From Mesocentrotus franciscanus (Eukaryota; Echinodermata; Echinoidea; Camarodonta; Strongylocentrotidae), in the NCBI GenBank assembly GCA_037976565.1, contig CP137679.1:27525539-27589538 (forward strand): a DNA stretch of 64,000 nt, given 5' to 3'. The position numbers were made by a program, and so were the translations under genes. Below the pieces are notes generated by a model, which did not search any database, was not told the DNA's origin, and worked only from the letters and a program-made list of their open reading frames with translations. Shown piece after piece: positions 21,634 through 34,000 of this stretch (its first letter is position 1; every line of letters starts with the position of its first letter).

Positions 21634-23245
21634 CAGGGGCGGCGGAGCGACTTCCAAAGTGGGGGGGGGGCACCAACAAAAAAGGGCACTTTCTCGGGGA
21701 AAAGGGCACCTACAAAGGAAAATCACAAAGCGAAAATATACAATTTTATAGACATTGGTATATACCCCTACATTGTGATTACATTATCAGGGATGATTTC
21801 AATATTCGTTTCTCTTTATACATCATACTTTGCAGTTGGGTGTGATGGTCTGAAAATTCATTTGCGAGCGAGTGAAGCGAGCGACGAAAATTTTAAAGAT
21901 TTTTGAGGTCGCAGTGCGAAAAATTACATCTTATAAAGATGAAAAACCCAATCCTGATGGGGTTATAAGCACATTCTCATAACGGAAGACTGAAAAGACC
22001 TTTGATAAGTAACATAATTATATCATCTATAAATGCGAGCGAGCGTAGCGAGCAAGCGAGCTTTGGGGAAATTGCTCTTAGTCGCTTGAAATTAGGGGCA
22101 CGTTTAATGATGAGAGGAAAAGGGGACACTTCTCGAAAGGGATAAGACACTTATTAGAGAAGAAAAGGAGCACGTGTCAAAGTACTAAGGGTTATTATCA
22201 GAGGTGAAAATGGGGCACTTCTTACACCTTAAAAAAGGGGCACCCATCAGATTTTGATAGGGGCAATTATAAGAGGTGAAAAGGGGGCCATTTATGAAAA
22301 GGGGATAGGTCCCTTATTAGAAAGGAAAAGGGGCGCGTATCATTGTTGAAAGGGAAATTATCAGAGGTGAAAAGGGGCACTTATCGCACCTGAAAAGGGT
22401 ACTCACCAGATATGAAAAAGGGCACTTATGAGAATGAAAAAGGGGCACTTATAAGAAAGGAAACGTGCATTTGTTGAAAGAAAAGGGGCATGATCAGATT
22501 TTAATAGGGGTAATTATCGGAGGTGAAAGGTGGCTTTTTATGAAAAGGGGGAAGAGGCTCTTATTAGAAAGGAAAAGAGGCACATGTTAAAATAAAAGGG
22601 GCAGTTATTAGAGGTGAAGAGGGGCACTCATCAGAGATGAAAAGAGCACTTATAAGGAGGGAAGAGGCACTTTTCAAACTAAAATGAGCATCTCTCAGAT
22701 TTGAAAAGGGGCAATTATCGAAGGTGAAGGGACACTTATCTGAAGTGAAAAGGAGTAAATTCTCGTACCTGAAAAGGGTCATTTACCAGAGATGAAAAGG
22801 GCCACTTTTCGTAGGTGAAAAGGGCATTTATGAGAAGGGGAAGCGGTTCTCTTTTTGGGGGCACTTATCATAAGGAAAAGGGGCACATGTGAAAATAAAA
22901 GATGCGCTTATCCGAGTTAAAAAGGGGCAATTATCAGAGGTGAAGGGGGCACTTCTCGTACCTGAAAAGTGGCGCTTACTAGAGATTAAAAAGGCACTTA
23001 TGAGAATGGAAAATTGACACTTATTGCAAATGAAAGTGGGAACTTGTCGAAGGAAAAGGGGCGCGTGTCAAAATAAAAGGGGCACTTATCAGAGGTGAAA
23101 AGGGGAAGGGGCACTTTTACAAAGTAATAGGGGTACTTTTGAAAGTAAAAGTGGCACTTTTCCTATGTTCAAAGGGGCACTTTAAAGATACTTGAAAAAG
23201 TGGGTGGCACTGTGCCCCCCCCCCCCGGAGCGCCGCCTCTGCATA
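21634..23245. mobile_element. Composite element: inverted GC-rich ends around an AAAAGGGGCACTTAT array
   Basis: The left end GCAGGGGCGGCGGAGCGACT followed by a G run and GGGCAC mirrors the right end GTGCCCC with a C run and GGAGCGCCGCCTCTGC. From about 22090 to 23200 the interior is an irregular array of units like AAAAGGGGCACTTATCAGAG, about 25-45 bases long and often alternating with GGTGAAAAGG. GCGAGCGAGTGAAGCGAGCG (21865) and GCGAGCGAGCGTAGCGAGC (22035) lie in the left part. No transposase is seen; the element is non-autonomous. Confidence 0.7.
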
Positions 23246-23249
23246 AACG

Positions 23250-24430
23250 TAACAGAACGGTGCTTTAATCCACGATTATATGCTGGCCCTTGCTTCGTAA
23301 GAATTCTCAAGCTATTAAATGTTACACAAGTTAGTTGAGGGTTCAAATCCTTGCCAGGTGCTTTCATACATAATGTTTGAAAAGTTATTCATCTCACATT
23401 TAATTAAAAAAACATTTGAATGTAGTACCCTTCCAGTGCATGCTCCCCAATTAAGATGCAAAAACACTCTATACTTGAGTGACGCATTTTAGTATTACAT
23501 GTATTTCTGGGAAAAATAAGGGCCATGACCGTATTGTTCCTGTGACGCAATGTTGCTATCTAACCACAAATCAACTCCTTTTATGATAGATAATGCTTGT
23601 ATATTATGTTTGTATTTGTCTGTCTGTACTCCATACAGGTTGTGATTTTTTACGTACCGCAAACCAGAAATGTGTCTTAGAATGGCATTTTGGTTGTTTA
23701 GTCTTTGATCAGAAGGATTATAAAGCCAATAGCATGATTCATATATTCCTTATTGCTTAATAGTAAGGCCATATTAACTCGTGTAGACCATTGGCGTTAC
23801 CCGAAGCCAAGATGGGGGGGGGGGGACTGTCCCGTTCATTAAACAAAAGTATTAACACTCGTCAGGATGTATGAGCCGACATTCAAAGTGAGGGGCACAT
23901 TAGGATGAACTTTGTTGCTGCTCTCATGAAAAAATCAATATAGAGAAAAACAAATCTCTTTTTCAAAATGACTCTTTGGGGGTATCTCATGCATACATGC
24001 ATTCTGCTTTCCCCAATATGACTTTTCTCATTTGCTCTGTTTTAGATCTCCACTTAAACTGTCTTCAATGTGATTTAAATATAGCCTTTCAAAATTTTAA
24101 TCTACTTTATATTCTTTACAATGTACACAAGGTCTCTTACTGGTAATTCGATTGGTGTTTTTCTAAATAATTTCCCTTCGTCGGAAGAGGACACATTCTT
24201 TTTTGCGTTTTCTTGAGGTCAGTCAAATACCAGTGTACGGGAATAAATAATTTTATACGAATTATTCATTTCCTTTCAACTGTGAAGAATTGCAGTGGTA
24301 ACCAATGCGTTTTGTTGGTAACCTTCGATGAATTTATGAACAGATGCATTCGGGGATTAAAACCGCACATTGGTTTACATCAGAGTTACTAATTGGGAAG
24401 ATTGTTATAATGCATTAAGGAATAATTAAA
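23250..24430 (+). other. Non-coding stretch
   Basis: I see no gene. It contains a poly-G run near 23815 and otherwise ordinary AT-rich sequence between exon 1A and exon 1B. Confidence 0.6.
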
Positions 24431-24439
24431 GTAAGAGTT

Positions 24440-24657
24440 TTATAGAATTGGAGAGAGAGAGAAAAAGGCGGAGGAAGACTGAAGGGAAAGAGAGAAGGAG
24501 ATAGAAACAGAGGGAGAGAGGGAGAGAAAACAGAGAAAAAGAGGGACATAGAGAGAGGGACAGAGAGAGAGAGAGACAGAGGGGGAGAGAGAGGAATAGA
24601 GAGAGAGAGAGAGAAAGAGAGAGGGGGAGAGAGAAAGAGGCATGGCAGAGAGAGACC

Positions 24658-24701
<44 letters not shown>

Positions 24702-24760
24702 AGACAGAGAGAGGAGAAAGGGAGGGAGAGGGAGAAAAGTAAAGAGAAAGAGAATGAAAG
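24440..24760 (+). repeat. (GA)n tract with a (CAGA)n core
   Basis: GAGAGAGAGA runs with a GACAGACAGACAGACAGACA block at 24672-24700. The long serine/leucine reading frames on the minus strand are pure shadows of this composition. Confidence 0.95.
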
Positions 24761-25248
24761 AGTGATATCATCCAGATCCAGGGCAAAATCCAATTATAAT
24801 GATGTAATCGTAGGTGGCGTTTCATGATAAAAATTAATTCAGCACTTGTCAAAAACTATTCTGCACGCGTTGTCAACCCATGGTCAAACAAACATAATTG
24901 ATTCGTCCGTGTTCAAAGAATGGACAAAATTAATTTGAAGTCTGTAACAAATTAAATAAATAAATATAATGATTGTGTACCCCATACAAATTAAGTTCGG
25001 ATTACTAACTATGTCTCCGTGATGTTATAGGATCGCACATGTCAAGGCTTCTGAAATTTGATTGGCGATCGTGGTTAACGTAGTTTTTAATAATAATATA
25101 TAAGTAAAACAGTCAAACCTTGATACTCAGTTACCCCCGTTACAAGTTCAAGGTGTGACCACATTTGCATTATTCAATAATTATTATGGATGACTGATAT
25201 CGTAACCAATCAAATTGAATGACATCCGCTTGTGACTGGGATCTCTAG

Positions 25249-25395
25249 GCACGACCTTCCCATTGTTATTAAAACAAACCTCCTAAAATTAACCAATGAT
25301 TATATGGGAAGTGATTTCTTAGTCACACTCACGGGTATATCCCCATTTTTGTTTTACTATCATGATACGTATATGCACCGTTTCTGGTTTAAACA
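25249..25395 (+). repeat. Direct repeat upstream of exon 1B, left copy
   Basis: GCACGACCTT, ATGGGAAGTGAT, TTAGTCAC, CACGGGTATATCCCC and CATGATACGT appear in order here. They recur at 26209-26345, 950-960 bases downstream in the same orientation. The copies differ by substitutions and indels, so the duplication is old. Confidence 0.7.
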
Positions 25396-25559
25396 TTTGT
25401 CAATGTGACTGCTAAATCCAACAAACAAAATTTGGGTGCATGCGTTTACTTCGTGCTTGCGGTTTCAAACGGATGTAAAAAGAAAAGATCACCATTTAAA
25501 CGAATGGCAACCATATTATTAATGCCTAAAGACGAGAGACTTAGAAAGAAAGAGAGAGA

Positions 25560-25935
25560 AAGAGCAAGGAGCCGGAGAGAGAGAGAGAGAGAAGGGGCCC
25601 CTCCCCTAGGAAAAAAAACATGTAAAAACACCCTTTTGGGGGAAAAAAAGAAGATTGGCCCCCTCCCCTGGCGCTCAAGGGGGTGGGGGTGGTGGTGAAA
25701 TTTTTTTTTCTCAATTTTTGAAGGCCAACAAAAATTGTGCTCACTACACCCCACTGAGCGGAAAATCGACCGCACGATTTTCCAATTTTCATTTTTCGAG
25801 GCCAAAAAAAAAAATTGCCCACTACCCCCCCCCACTGAGCTGAAAATCGGCCGGCACGGTTTTCAAATTTCGCACGAAGTGGGCCCCTTTTCGGCCCCTT
25901 CCCTTGCCGCCGGCTGGATCCGCCCCTGGATGTGG
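25560..25935. repeat. GC-rich repeat element with about 100-bp subrepeats
   Basis: ACTGAGCGGAAAATCGACCG with CACGATTTTCCAATTTT at about 25755 is repeated as ACTGAGCTGAAAATCGGCCG with CACGGTTTTCAAATTT at about 25833. Both follow G/T-rich AAGGCCAACAAAAATTG-like sequence. The right edge GGCTGGATCCGCCCCTGGAT resembles other GGATCCGCC ends in the window. The overlapping long ORFs on both strands are not credible genes. Confidence 0.6.
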
Positions 25936-26208
25936 CTGATGCATGCACCATATTTAACGAACAAATTTGCTTTTCTTTCAATGAGTATCTTTTCATTAAA
26001 TCTCTTCTGTAACAAAGTGAAAGTGTGAGGACTTTTTCCGCACTTGTCCAGGCTCGGTTCTAAAATAATTGAGAGGGTGGTTGGGGGTTGGGGTACTCGC
26101 ATATTAGGTACCTGGCTTAAAGTCATTAATAATCATGAAATATTGGGGGCTTTAATTTTTTTTTTGGAGGGGGCTTGAGCCGAGTGTTAAAATTTGATTG
26201 GTACATCT

Positions 26209-26345
26209 AAGCACGACCTTAATCCCATTTGTTTTGAAAACACACCTCTATTAAATGAACAATTCAATCTATGGGAAGTGATCTGTTAGTCACGGGTATA
26301 TCCCCGTCCTCGAAGAGCATGATACGTGTAGACACCATTTGTGGA
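26209..26345 (+). repeat. Direct repeat upstream of exon 1B, right copy
   Basis: Second copy of the block at 25249-25395, retaining GGGAAGTGAT, AGTCACGGGTATATCCCC and GCATGATACGTG. It lies 1.5 kb upstream of the exon 1B start codon. Confidence 0.7.
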
Positions 26346-26349
26346 TCAA

Positions 26350-27819
26350 TTTAGAGGATTATTGTTTAAAAAAAAAAAAGAACCACTCAAACAAAACAAA
26401 ACAAATACAAATAAAACAAAAACTGTCTGTACCAGGTACCAAAACGGTACCGGGTTCTAAACATTTTGCATAAATTATATTATGACTAAGCTTTGCGTTG
26501 CGTTGGGCAGGGTGAAACTTTTTGACCAATAATGATCGACCAGTACATGATGAATATTCATGATATCGATGACGTAAAATGGTACATGTACAATATGAAG
26601 GTGGGTGGAGTACGGGTGACACCGTTGTCCCGGCCCGGAATAATAATGAAAAAAAAGGGTTCCGTTTTGTCAATTTATAAATAGGAGGATTTGTGGAATG
26701 AAGATGTAGACTCGAGTACATTTGTGAGAAGTTAGCATGCCTTCTTAAAGCTGTGGCTGATGTCATCCTCATTCTTCGTGTTGTTCGCCGATGCCACAGT
26801 GGTCACATTAAAATTATTTGAAGCAGCACCGCGCCGACTGTATTAAAATCTGAGTCTTGTGTTCAGTGGAGGCTGCCGACGCCTGAGCTGAGGGGAGGAA
26901 CGACGGACTTGATGACCATCACACATCACTTTTCAGCCAAACTTACATAGATTCTACGTGTAGTCGCTTCAAACTCGTTATACCAATTTTGAGATTGAAG
27001 ATTGAGATCCATAACATTTTTGTCTTTGCTCACCTCTTTTTTGTTTGGATTGAACGTCGGTCGGTTTCTTTGTTCCGAAACTGCACCTGTTTTTCCCTCA
27101 AATTTGCTATTGTAATTATTAGTTTTGTCTCGCCATCACCTTCCTAGTTTTTCACTATTAATATGCTTCATTGATTCTAGCTCAAACAATATTAGTCGCA
27201 TCTCTTGCACTAAGACTAAGTCCATGTTCTTAGAAAACTATTTTCAGATTTTCTGACCTTCGTCATTAGTAAAAGAAATTGTGACAAAACAAGAGAGGCA
27301 TCGATCATATTTGACTTTGCCAAATGTTTTAAAAGATGCTGATGACGTAAATTTGGCCAAAGAGTTTGAAGGTGCCTCAAGGTGTACATGTATGCATAGA
27401 CTTAGTGTTCCTACCAGTACCACTGAATTTTAGAAATTTGCTGATTTTGCTGATTTTCTGATAACTTCCCAGCAAAGGCCTCACAGTGATTCATCAAAAA
27501 GTATAAATCTGCAACAAGTACAACTGAGAATTGAGGGGGCGAAAATTGTTGACAGAAATGACGCAGTTGTTTTCCATGTCACATCACTCGAATATCAACC
27601 GGGACAGATTTGTCGGCTTATGTTGCTGCGATAAGGGACAGCGAAAATCGTTCGATATTCAAGGAAACCGAGTCGGTTGTATCACTGGCTATGCCACAAA
27701 GCAGTCGATCAAAATAGTGCCCTTGCGGGAATCCGTTGCCGCAGAGGCAACAGCTAGAGAACTGTCCAGTCCACGGAACTTTGCAGAACGAAAATGAGTT
27801 GAGAAAGAGGACTAAAAAC
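26350..27819 (+). promoter_or_regulatory. Probable promoter and 5' UTR region of the p67phox-like gene
   Basis: This is the interval before the exon 1B ATG. No TATA box or initiator could be assigned. The frame of exon 1B is open back to 27736, and a CAG precedes AACGAAAATGAG at 27786, so a longer N-terminus or an upstream splice cannot be excluded. The pyrimidine tract there is poor, so I prefer a first exon with its own 5' UTR. Confidence 0.35.
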
Positions 27820-28011
27820 ATGGAAAACGAACCCAAGTATTCTTTGAAGGAGTTGATTACAACTTGGAGTAATGCCGTGGAAAGTGCTAAGAGCGGAAGA
27901 TGGGAAGATGCCTTCAACAGTTTTCTGCCCATTAAGGATCATTCTGCCAAAATAAGGTTCAATTTGGGTCAGGTTGCTTGGGTGCTGGAGAACCCTCAGG
28001 TTGCCAAAGAG
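27820..28011 (+). CDS. p67phox-like exon 1B (first TPR of module A)
   Basis: ATG then 64 codons, MENEPKYSLKELITTWSNAV to NPQVAKE, and a GTATGA donor in phase 0. SLKELITTWSNAVESAKSG aligns with the human p67phox start EAISLWNEGV. DHSAKIRFNLG aligns with DPHSRICFNIG, and the position equivalent to Ser37, a Rac contact, is Ala. It competes with exon 1A for the role of first exon. Its closeness to exon 2 and open upstream frame favour it. Confidence 0.82.
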
Positions 28012-31000
28012 GTATGATTTTCAGCTATTGAATTTTAGAGTTACTGATTATAAATTCTGTTTCAGAATACGGGTCTTAAGAATCCTATGTGTGATGGCTA
28101 TACCGGGGTTTATAGGAAACCACTGGTTCGCCTGCATGCACACACTTGTGTGTAGAGTCCGTGTTGTAGGAAAGAAGAAAGTAAGAAACCGATGCGTCTG
28201 ACGAAATGAAGCGCTACTGTGTGGAGCGAAAGATAGTTTATTATTTCACGGTAATGCTGACATGTCTATGATTAAAATTTTGATAATTTTATGTAATTTG
28301 CAGTACAATGATTTAAACTCTGTTTCGTATGTTTCCAATTTTTCCACAGGTTAACCACTTTTCTGATTTATTTTAAATATTTATGTTTTTTCTGCTAGAG
28401 ACTCCAATTTCAAACTCTCAACCTTGTTTCATGTGATATTATTGCACTCATATGTTTAAAAGATCTTCTAAGCAGGATGGGGGGGTGGGGGTGGGGGTGG
28501 GCACATCCAAGGTATTTATTTGTCCCATATGTTACTGACCACATCAAAGATTTCTCTACATCTGATAACTGTATCAAGTTGGTAGTCATACTATAGCTTG
28601 ATGATGAGATGAAATACCAAAGTACATGTACTGATATCTTTGAAGTTTAATAATGTTCAATGTACCACAAGACTGAGTCTTGATGTAGATTTCATAAATC
28701 AACAAGCCTGCAAGGCTTGGGCTTGCCTACATTGTATGCCTAGTTGCCTACTATTATTTTTCTAAATAACAATTGTTGCATATTTAGAGTTTATTTTGAT
28801 ATAATCATATTGAAAATGACTTTTCAAAGCATTCCTGGAAAGGTAATATTGGAGAAGATAAACCATGTAACTTTGAACTCTTGAAAACTAAAAAGTTGCA
28901 CACAATTTCCTGTTCAGCCAATGTTGCAAATTTTATTGAATTTCATCATTAAGTGGAAAGGCGGGAAGTTTTGGTCAAATATAGTAGTTACATGTGCTTA
29001 ATTGTTCATATTAATCATCTTAATGCAGCATATATTTGTAGGTTTTGAAAGGAATGTAATGTCTTTGCAAAAATATCTGAGTGTTTTTTTGTTTTAAATA
29101 GGATATTTATAGGAACATGTACATTGTAGTTTCAAAAGGAAAAAGTTTTGCCATTTACAGTGCATACAGGTAACTAATGTGTTCAATACATCCTGCAATA
29201 AAGTAATTTGCTGTTACAGTACATGTTGGCCTGTCGAAATGTACATGTATGTCATGAAAGTAGACAGACGTACACTACTCCTGATTGCGTAATGCATACA
29301 TGTACATACATTGACCCAATTGAGACTGTATTTATTAAGGGGGAAGAAGGGAGATTCAGTTCTGTTGGACTCTGACAACTGGAGACGTACATGTACATAC
29401 ACATCATGTATAATTATTAATTTCCTTGGTCCCACAGTTTATCAATTAACAGGTGGTGTTTGCTTTTGTTTTTCTGTGAATTGGTCATTTCATCTTGTGA
29501 CGTGCGTTGTTATAGCAACTAGATTATTAAATTATTGAATTATTGACAGATACATCATTGACATGATCATAAGTAATACAGGCAATTCTGTTGCAGGATA
29601 TAGTTTAGAAACTTGATGGTGATACTGATTAATTGGGCCAGGGGGCCGTTACTCGAAACCGTCATACCGGTAAGTCTAAGTTCGTGGACACCCCATAGAA
29701 ACGCATGTTTCCAGGGCCCCCAGGTGATTATTATAACAGCTATAAATACTTATAAATTATAAATACTCTCTCTCTCTTACCCTCTTCCCCTCTCTCTCTC
29801 TCTCAATGTGTGGAGTAAAACTACAAGGCTTGATTGCTTTTAAATGTTTTATTTTTATTTTAAAAGATGAATATACCGGTAGTGTCGTGACAAGTACTAC
29901 TATAACTAAGCGGCAACAAACAATTTGTACTGGTAGTCCTCATGGTGCATCCACTTGTAGGGAAACTTGTATAACTGGGTCTTTGAGTGTTCACAGACGT
30001 GGGAACTAAAAATTACTTTCAAGAAGTGTCAAATTAGTACTGATCATTAGCAGACTATCTAGCATTTTCTGGGGAATTTCCCCTTTTGACTTCTGAGTTT
30101 ACATGTACAGTTTGTACATGTAGCATCTACATCTACATTACCTCCCTGCATATCACAGTGCGATTTCGGTCCAATTTATTCTGAAAGTCTAGTCCAGGGT
30201 CTATTCCTTTCCTAGACTTTGTGTAAATTGTATCTTTATGTAAACAGTGTACAATTTTGAGGTCACCTTAGAAAAATATATTAAAAACATAATTACATAT
30301 GTCTGTCAAAATTAGACTCCACTCTGTTTTAAAAGAAAATATACAGTTTCAATGAATTTTTAGAGTTTTTTTTTTCTTCACACCATGCATGCAGTGAAGA
30401 CAAAATTTCAATAACTTTTGCCTACAAAACATGTAAATGTAGATCTAATATATATTGTTATTCAATGAGAAAAAGAATCAGGCTTTTGAAGTGGAATATT
30501 TTTCCCCCTAACATATTTATCATGTACCTGTATTTACCAATACCGTACTTGGTATACTGTTTCTGTTGCTAGAATTTTGGATGTTCTGAGAAATTTAGTT
30601 CTGATTGTTTGAATTTCTAAATATAGAAAATGTGAGGAAAGAGGTGAAAACAGATATTAATACTGGTGATGTCCCACCCTGCATATCACAATGAAATTTC
30701 GGTGCAATAACAAAGTCTAGATAGTCATTTCCTAGACTTTGTGTAAATTGTATTTCATGTAAACAGTGTACCATTTTGAGGTTACCTTAGAAAAAATTAG
30801 AATAAACATCATTTGTAATACATGTGTCTCAGTGTCTGCCAAAATTAGACTCCACTCTGTTTGAAAAGAAAACATTTCTTTACAAGTACTGCTTCATTTG
30901 ATTGTTAGCACACACGTGCGTACAGGTGTACATCCTGTTACGTTTACCAATTCTTAAATATTTGCAATGGATATGACGTTCATCTATTGTTAGAATTTTG

Positions 31001-34000
31001 ATGTTCTGGGAAAATTAGTTCTAAAGATCTATTACACCCCTGTATAGGAAATGTGAGGAAAAAGGGGAAGAAAGGGGTGAAAACAGGGCAGGGAGAAATA
31101 AAAAAGAAAAAAAAACTGACAGACCTAACATTGAAATACGTTTGAAGGATTTAAGCAGAATACCAGTGAACACAATTTCAAAGAAATGTTGTTTATAACA
31201 TTTTCTGCTGTAGTTCAAGCTCACATGTGAATGGGATGATTAATATGAGAAATTATCTGCTGTATTGCAAGCCTACATGTACATGTAAATGGGATGATTA
31301 AAATGTGAAAATTGTTTATTGGGTAATGTCCCAAAGAGTACAAGCAGTTACAATGAAAGTGATACAAATCACCTACAGCACAAATAACGTGCAGGACATT
31401 TCATGCCACTCACTGTCTACAAAACAATTCATTTACTTCATGTGTTGTTGTTAATTACATGTAGGAATCAAATGGTTGAAGTTGCTTGTTGTCAAGATAA
31501 ACAATTAATTGGGTTATGCGTCAGCCAACTCATCATTGTGCGTAGGCAGACCTAATAATGCACCTCAGGACAGCTGCTCATACTGACGTCATAGAGTCAT
31601 GTTTTGCAATTTTTTAGTTGGATGATGTCACAAGAATTGCCTCTCAGACTTCTTGGAAAGTTACGAGAGCTGTCTGACGAAAATGTAATTAAAGTGAAAA
31701 ACAGGAAATGGCAAGGGTCTTTTGGGAGGGGGAACAGAGAGCATTGTGATTCACTTCCTGGGGTCATCCTTCGCGGTTGGTTCAGTATACATGTACTATG
31801 GACAGTTTCTTTTTGTCGGGCACAGACTCACAGAAAGATAATCTATTTTTGGAGATGATGTATTCTAACAAGTGTTTTTAATGATGATTACACTTGTGTG
31901 CATGGTTGTAGAAACTTTATTCATAGAGTAAAGGGCTTTAATCAATGAAAATTTGAAGAGTCCTATACATACCAGTATATACAATTAGCAATACACTGAT
32001 TATTTTACAAGGGGAAGGCTAAATTTAGGTTTAATCATAACCTTTTGCAATTTTAATGAAAAGGAAAAAATAGTTAAAATTGTGCTCATGTGTTGTGGGA
32101 AGACATGTATAGTATTTCATTAATATTAGCGTTAACACTCTTTCTTAAATTTTTATAAAATTATGGTTTTGAATGGACTGTATAGCTAGAGAAGACAACA
32201 GTTTGTGTAACAGATAAAACGTTTTTCAGCATGTACACTAAGTACATATACACTGTACAGGTCTGTACTATGAAAGAGTCATGCAAGTATATTTGTCAGG
32301 AGTTGCATTTGAGTACATGTACCACTATGTGTTGCCATTTGAAAGATTTTAATGACTATCTTATTCAAAATCAAGAAAATCATTATGTACCTCATGAAAT
32401 TCATGGCAAAACACGTTCTGTATATCTTATATATGTTTTATTGATTTGTCCTCTGAACTTGACATTTGCATGCCATTCTACAGTCTTTTTAAAGTCTTTT
32501 TAATTTCAAATTTTTGTCATTTTAATTTTATCTTGTAGAACTTCACAGCAGCTGTAGAAAAGGACCCACACATGGCACTTGCCCACTTCCAGCTAGGCAT
32601 GGTCAACTATCATCTCCATCGCTACAACGAGTCCAGGAACAGCTATGAGAAAGCTAAGGTCTGTCTCCGTGGCAACCGTTTCATCGACTACAGGCAGCTT
32701 GGCTTTGTGCACAAACTCTACGAGTGTGAGGTACGTATTTTAAATATGAATACATGTATGTACTCCATGAAATATGATACAATTTCATCTGTTGAGAGGC
32801 AGTAGGGCTTTAACTCATCATGTTTACATACAGAGTTTAATAATGACCTTTTGGTTGTTATCAAGCGACGAGTTCTTTCATTTATCTTGTAGAACTATTC
32901 CCGAAAAATGCCAAAGCCATGTAATAGTTGAGAGGCAGTAGGGCTTTAACTCATCATGTTTACATACAGAGTTTAATAATGACCTTTTGGTTGTTATCAA
33001 GCGACGTGTTCTTTCATTTAGTAGTTTCTAGCAAGATGGTTTATCATAGAGAACTTCAGTTCTACTGATTTCAAATTTATAAAGTGTTTGTTCTGCCTAC
33101 ATGTACTATTTTGACTTTTTTTCTTCAAAATTTCTAATTTTCCAATATATTGGTTATTTGCTGTCCAATATGTTACCATGAATAAAGAAAATAATCAAAA
33201 ATGACATAGCAAAAAAGTGTAAATTTCCTTGTTATTTGGTATCCATGCAACCTTTAATAGGGTACTCACTGGCATACTGAAAATGTTGGGGTGGTTGGTA
33301 AGGGACAGAATACCCTGGACCTGCTCAGTATATTTCATGCGAAATTTATTAAGTGGAATGTATAAATTTTGTGAATTCTGAATCAACTCTTGGTTTTCTA
33401 CAGGTTCTATATAATTTAGCCCTGACCTATGCAACTATGATGAACAATTCAGAGTATGCTTTGGAGTTACTTGATGAAGCGAAGAAAGTCAGTGTTGAGG
33501 CTCGGCATGGCCCATTGATTGAAAAGGCACAGAAACAATTACTGGTAAGTCTTGTAGATCATATATCACAAGGAACACTAGGAACACAAAGGCACTTACA
33601 GAATATACTGACAAAGTTATAAATGGAAATGATAACTGTTGAATCGTAAATAAAGTGAGATCTTTTTCTTGATAGACCTGGTAGGATCGCCCACCAGATC
33701 AGTGCTTATCCAAATAATCTTATTAAATACTGGGACAGAATAGTTGTCACACTGTACCTGTACATACATGTACCGGTACATGTATATCCCAATAGTCCCA
33801 GACAGGAAATTTAATTAAAATTTTGGTCATAGCAACTTCCATGATTGAGAAGTTGAAAATTTAAAGTGCCGTAAGTATGAGATTAAGTAAATTGATGTAT
33901 TCTTGGAATTATGGGTGAAATTTAATCTTTTGCTAAGAATTCCCCAAATTATACACTTACCGGTAGGGCATTTGGCATTCTCTCTTTCTCTCTCTCTCTC

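Noticed and set aside
24415..24852. 145-codon Ser/Leu-rich ORF on the minus strand (also others at 17876-18178 and 25446-25996)
   Set aside because: Pure consequence of GA or GC-rich low-complexity tracts; no start context, splice sites or domain.
27531..27797. 88-codon ORF just before exon 1B
   Set aside because: No recognisable domain, different frame from exon 1B, lies in the presumed 5' UTR or promoter. At best an upstream ORF.
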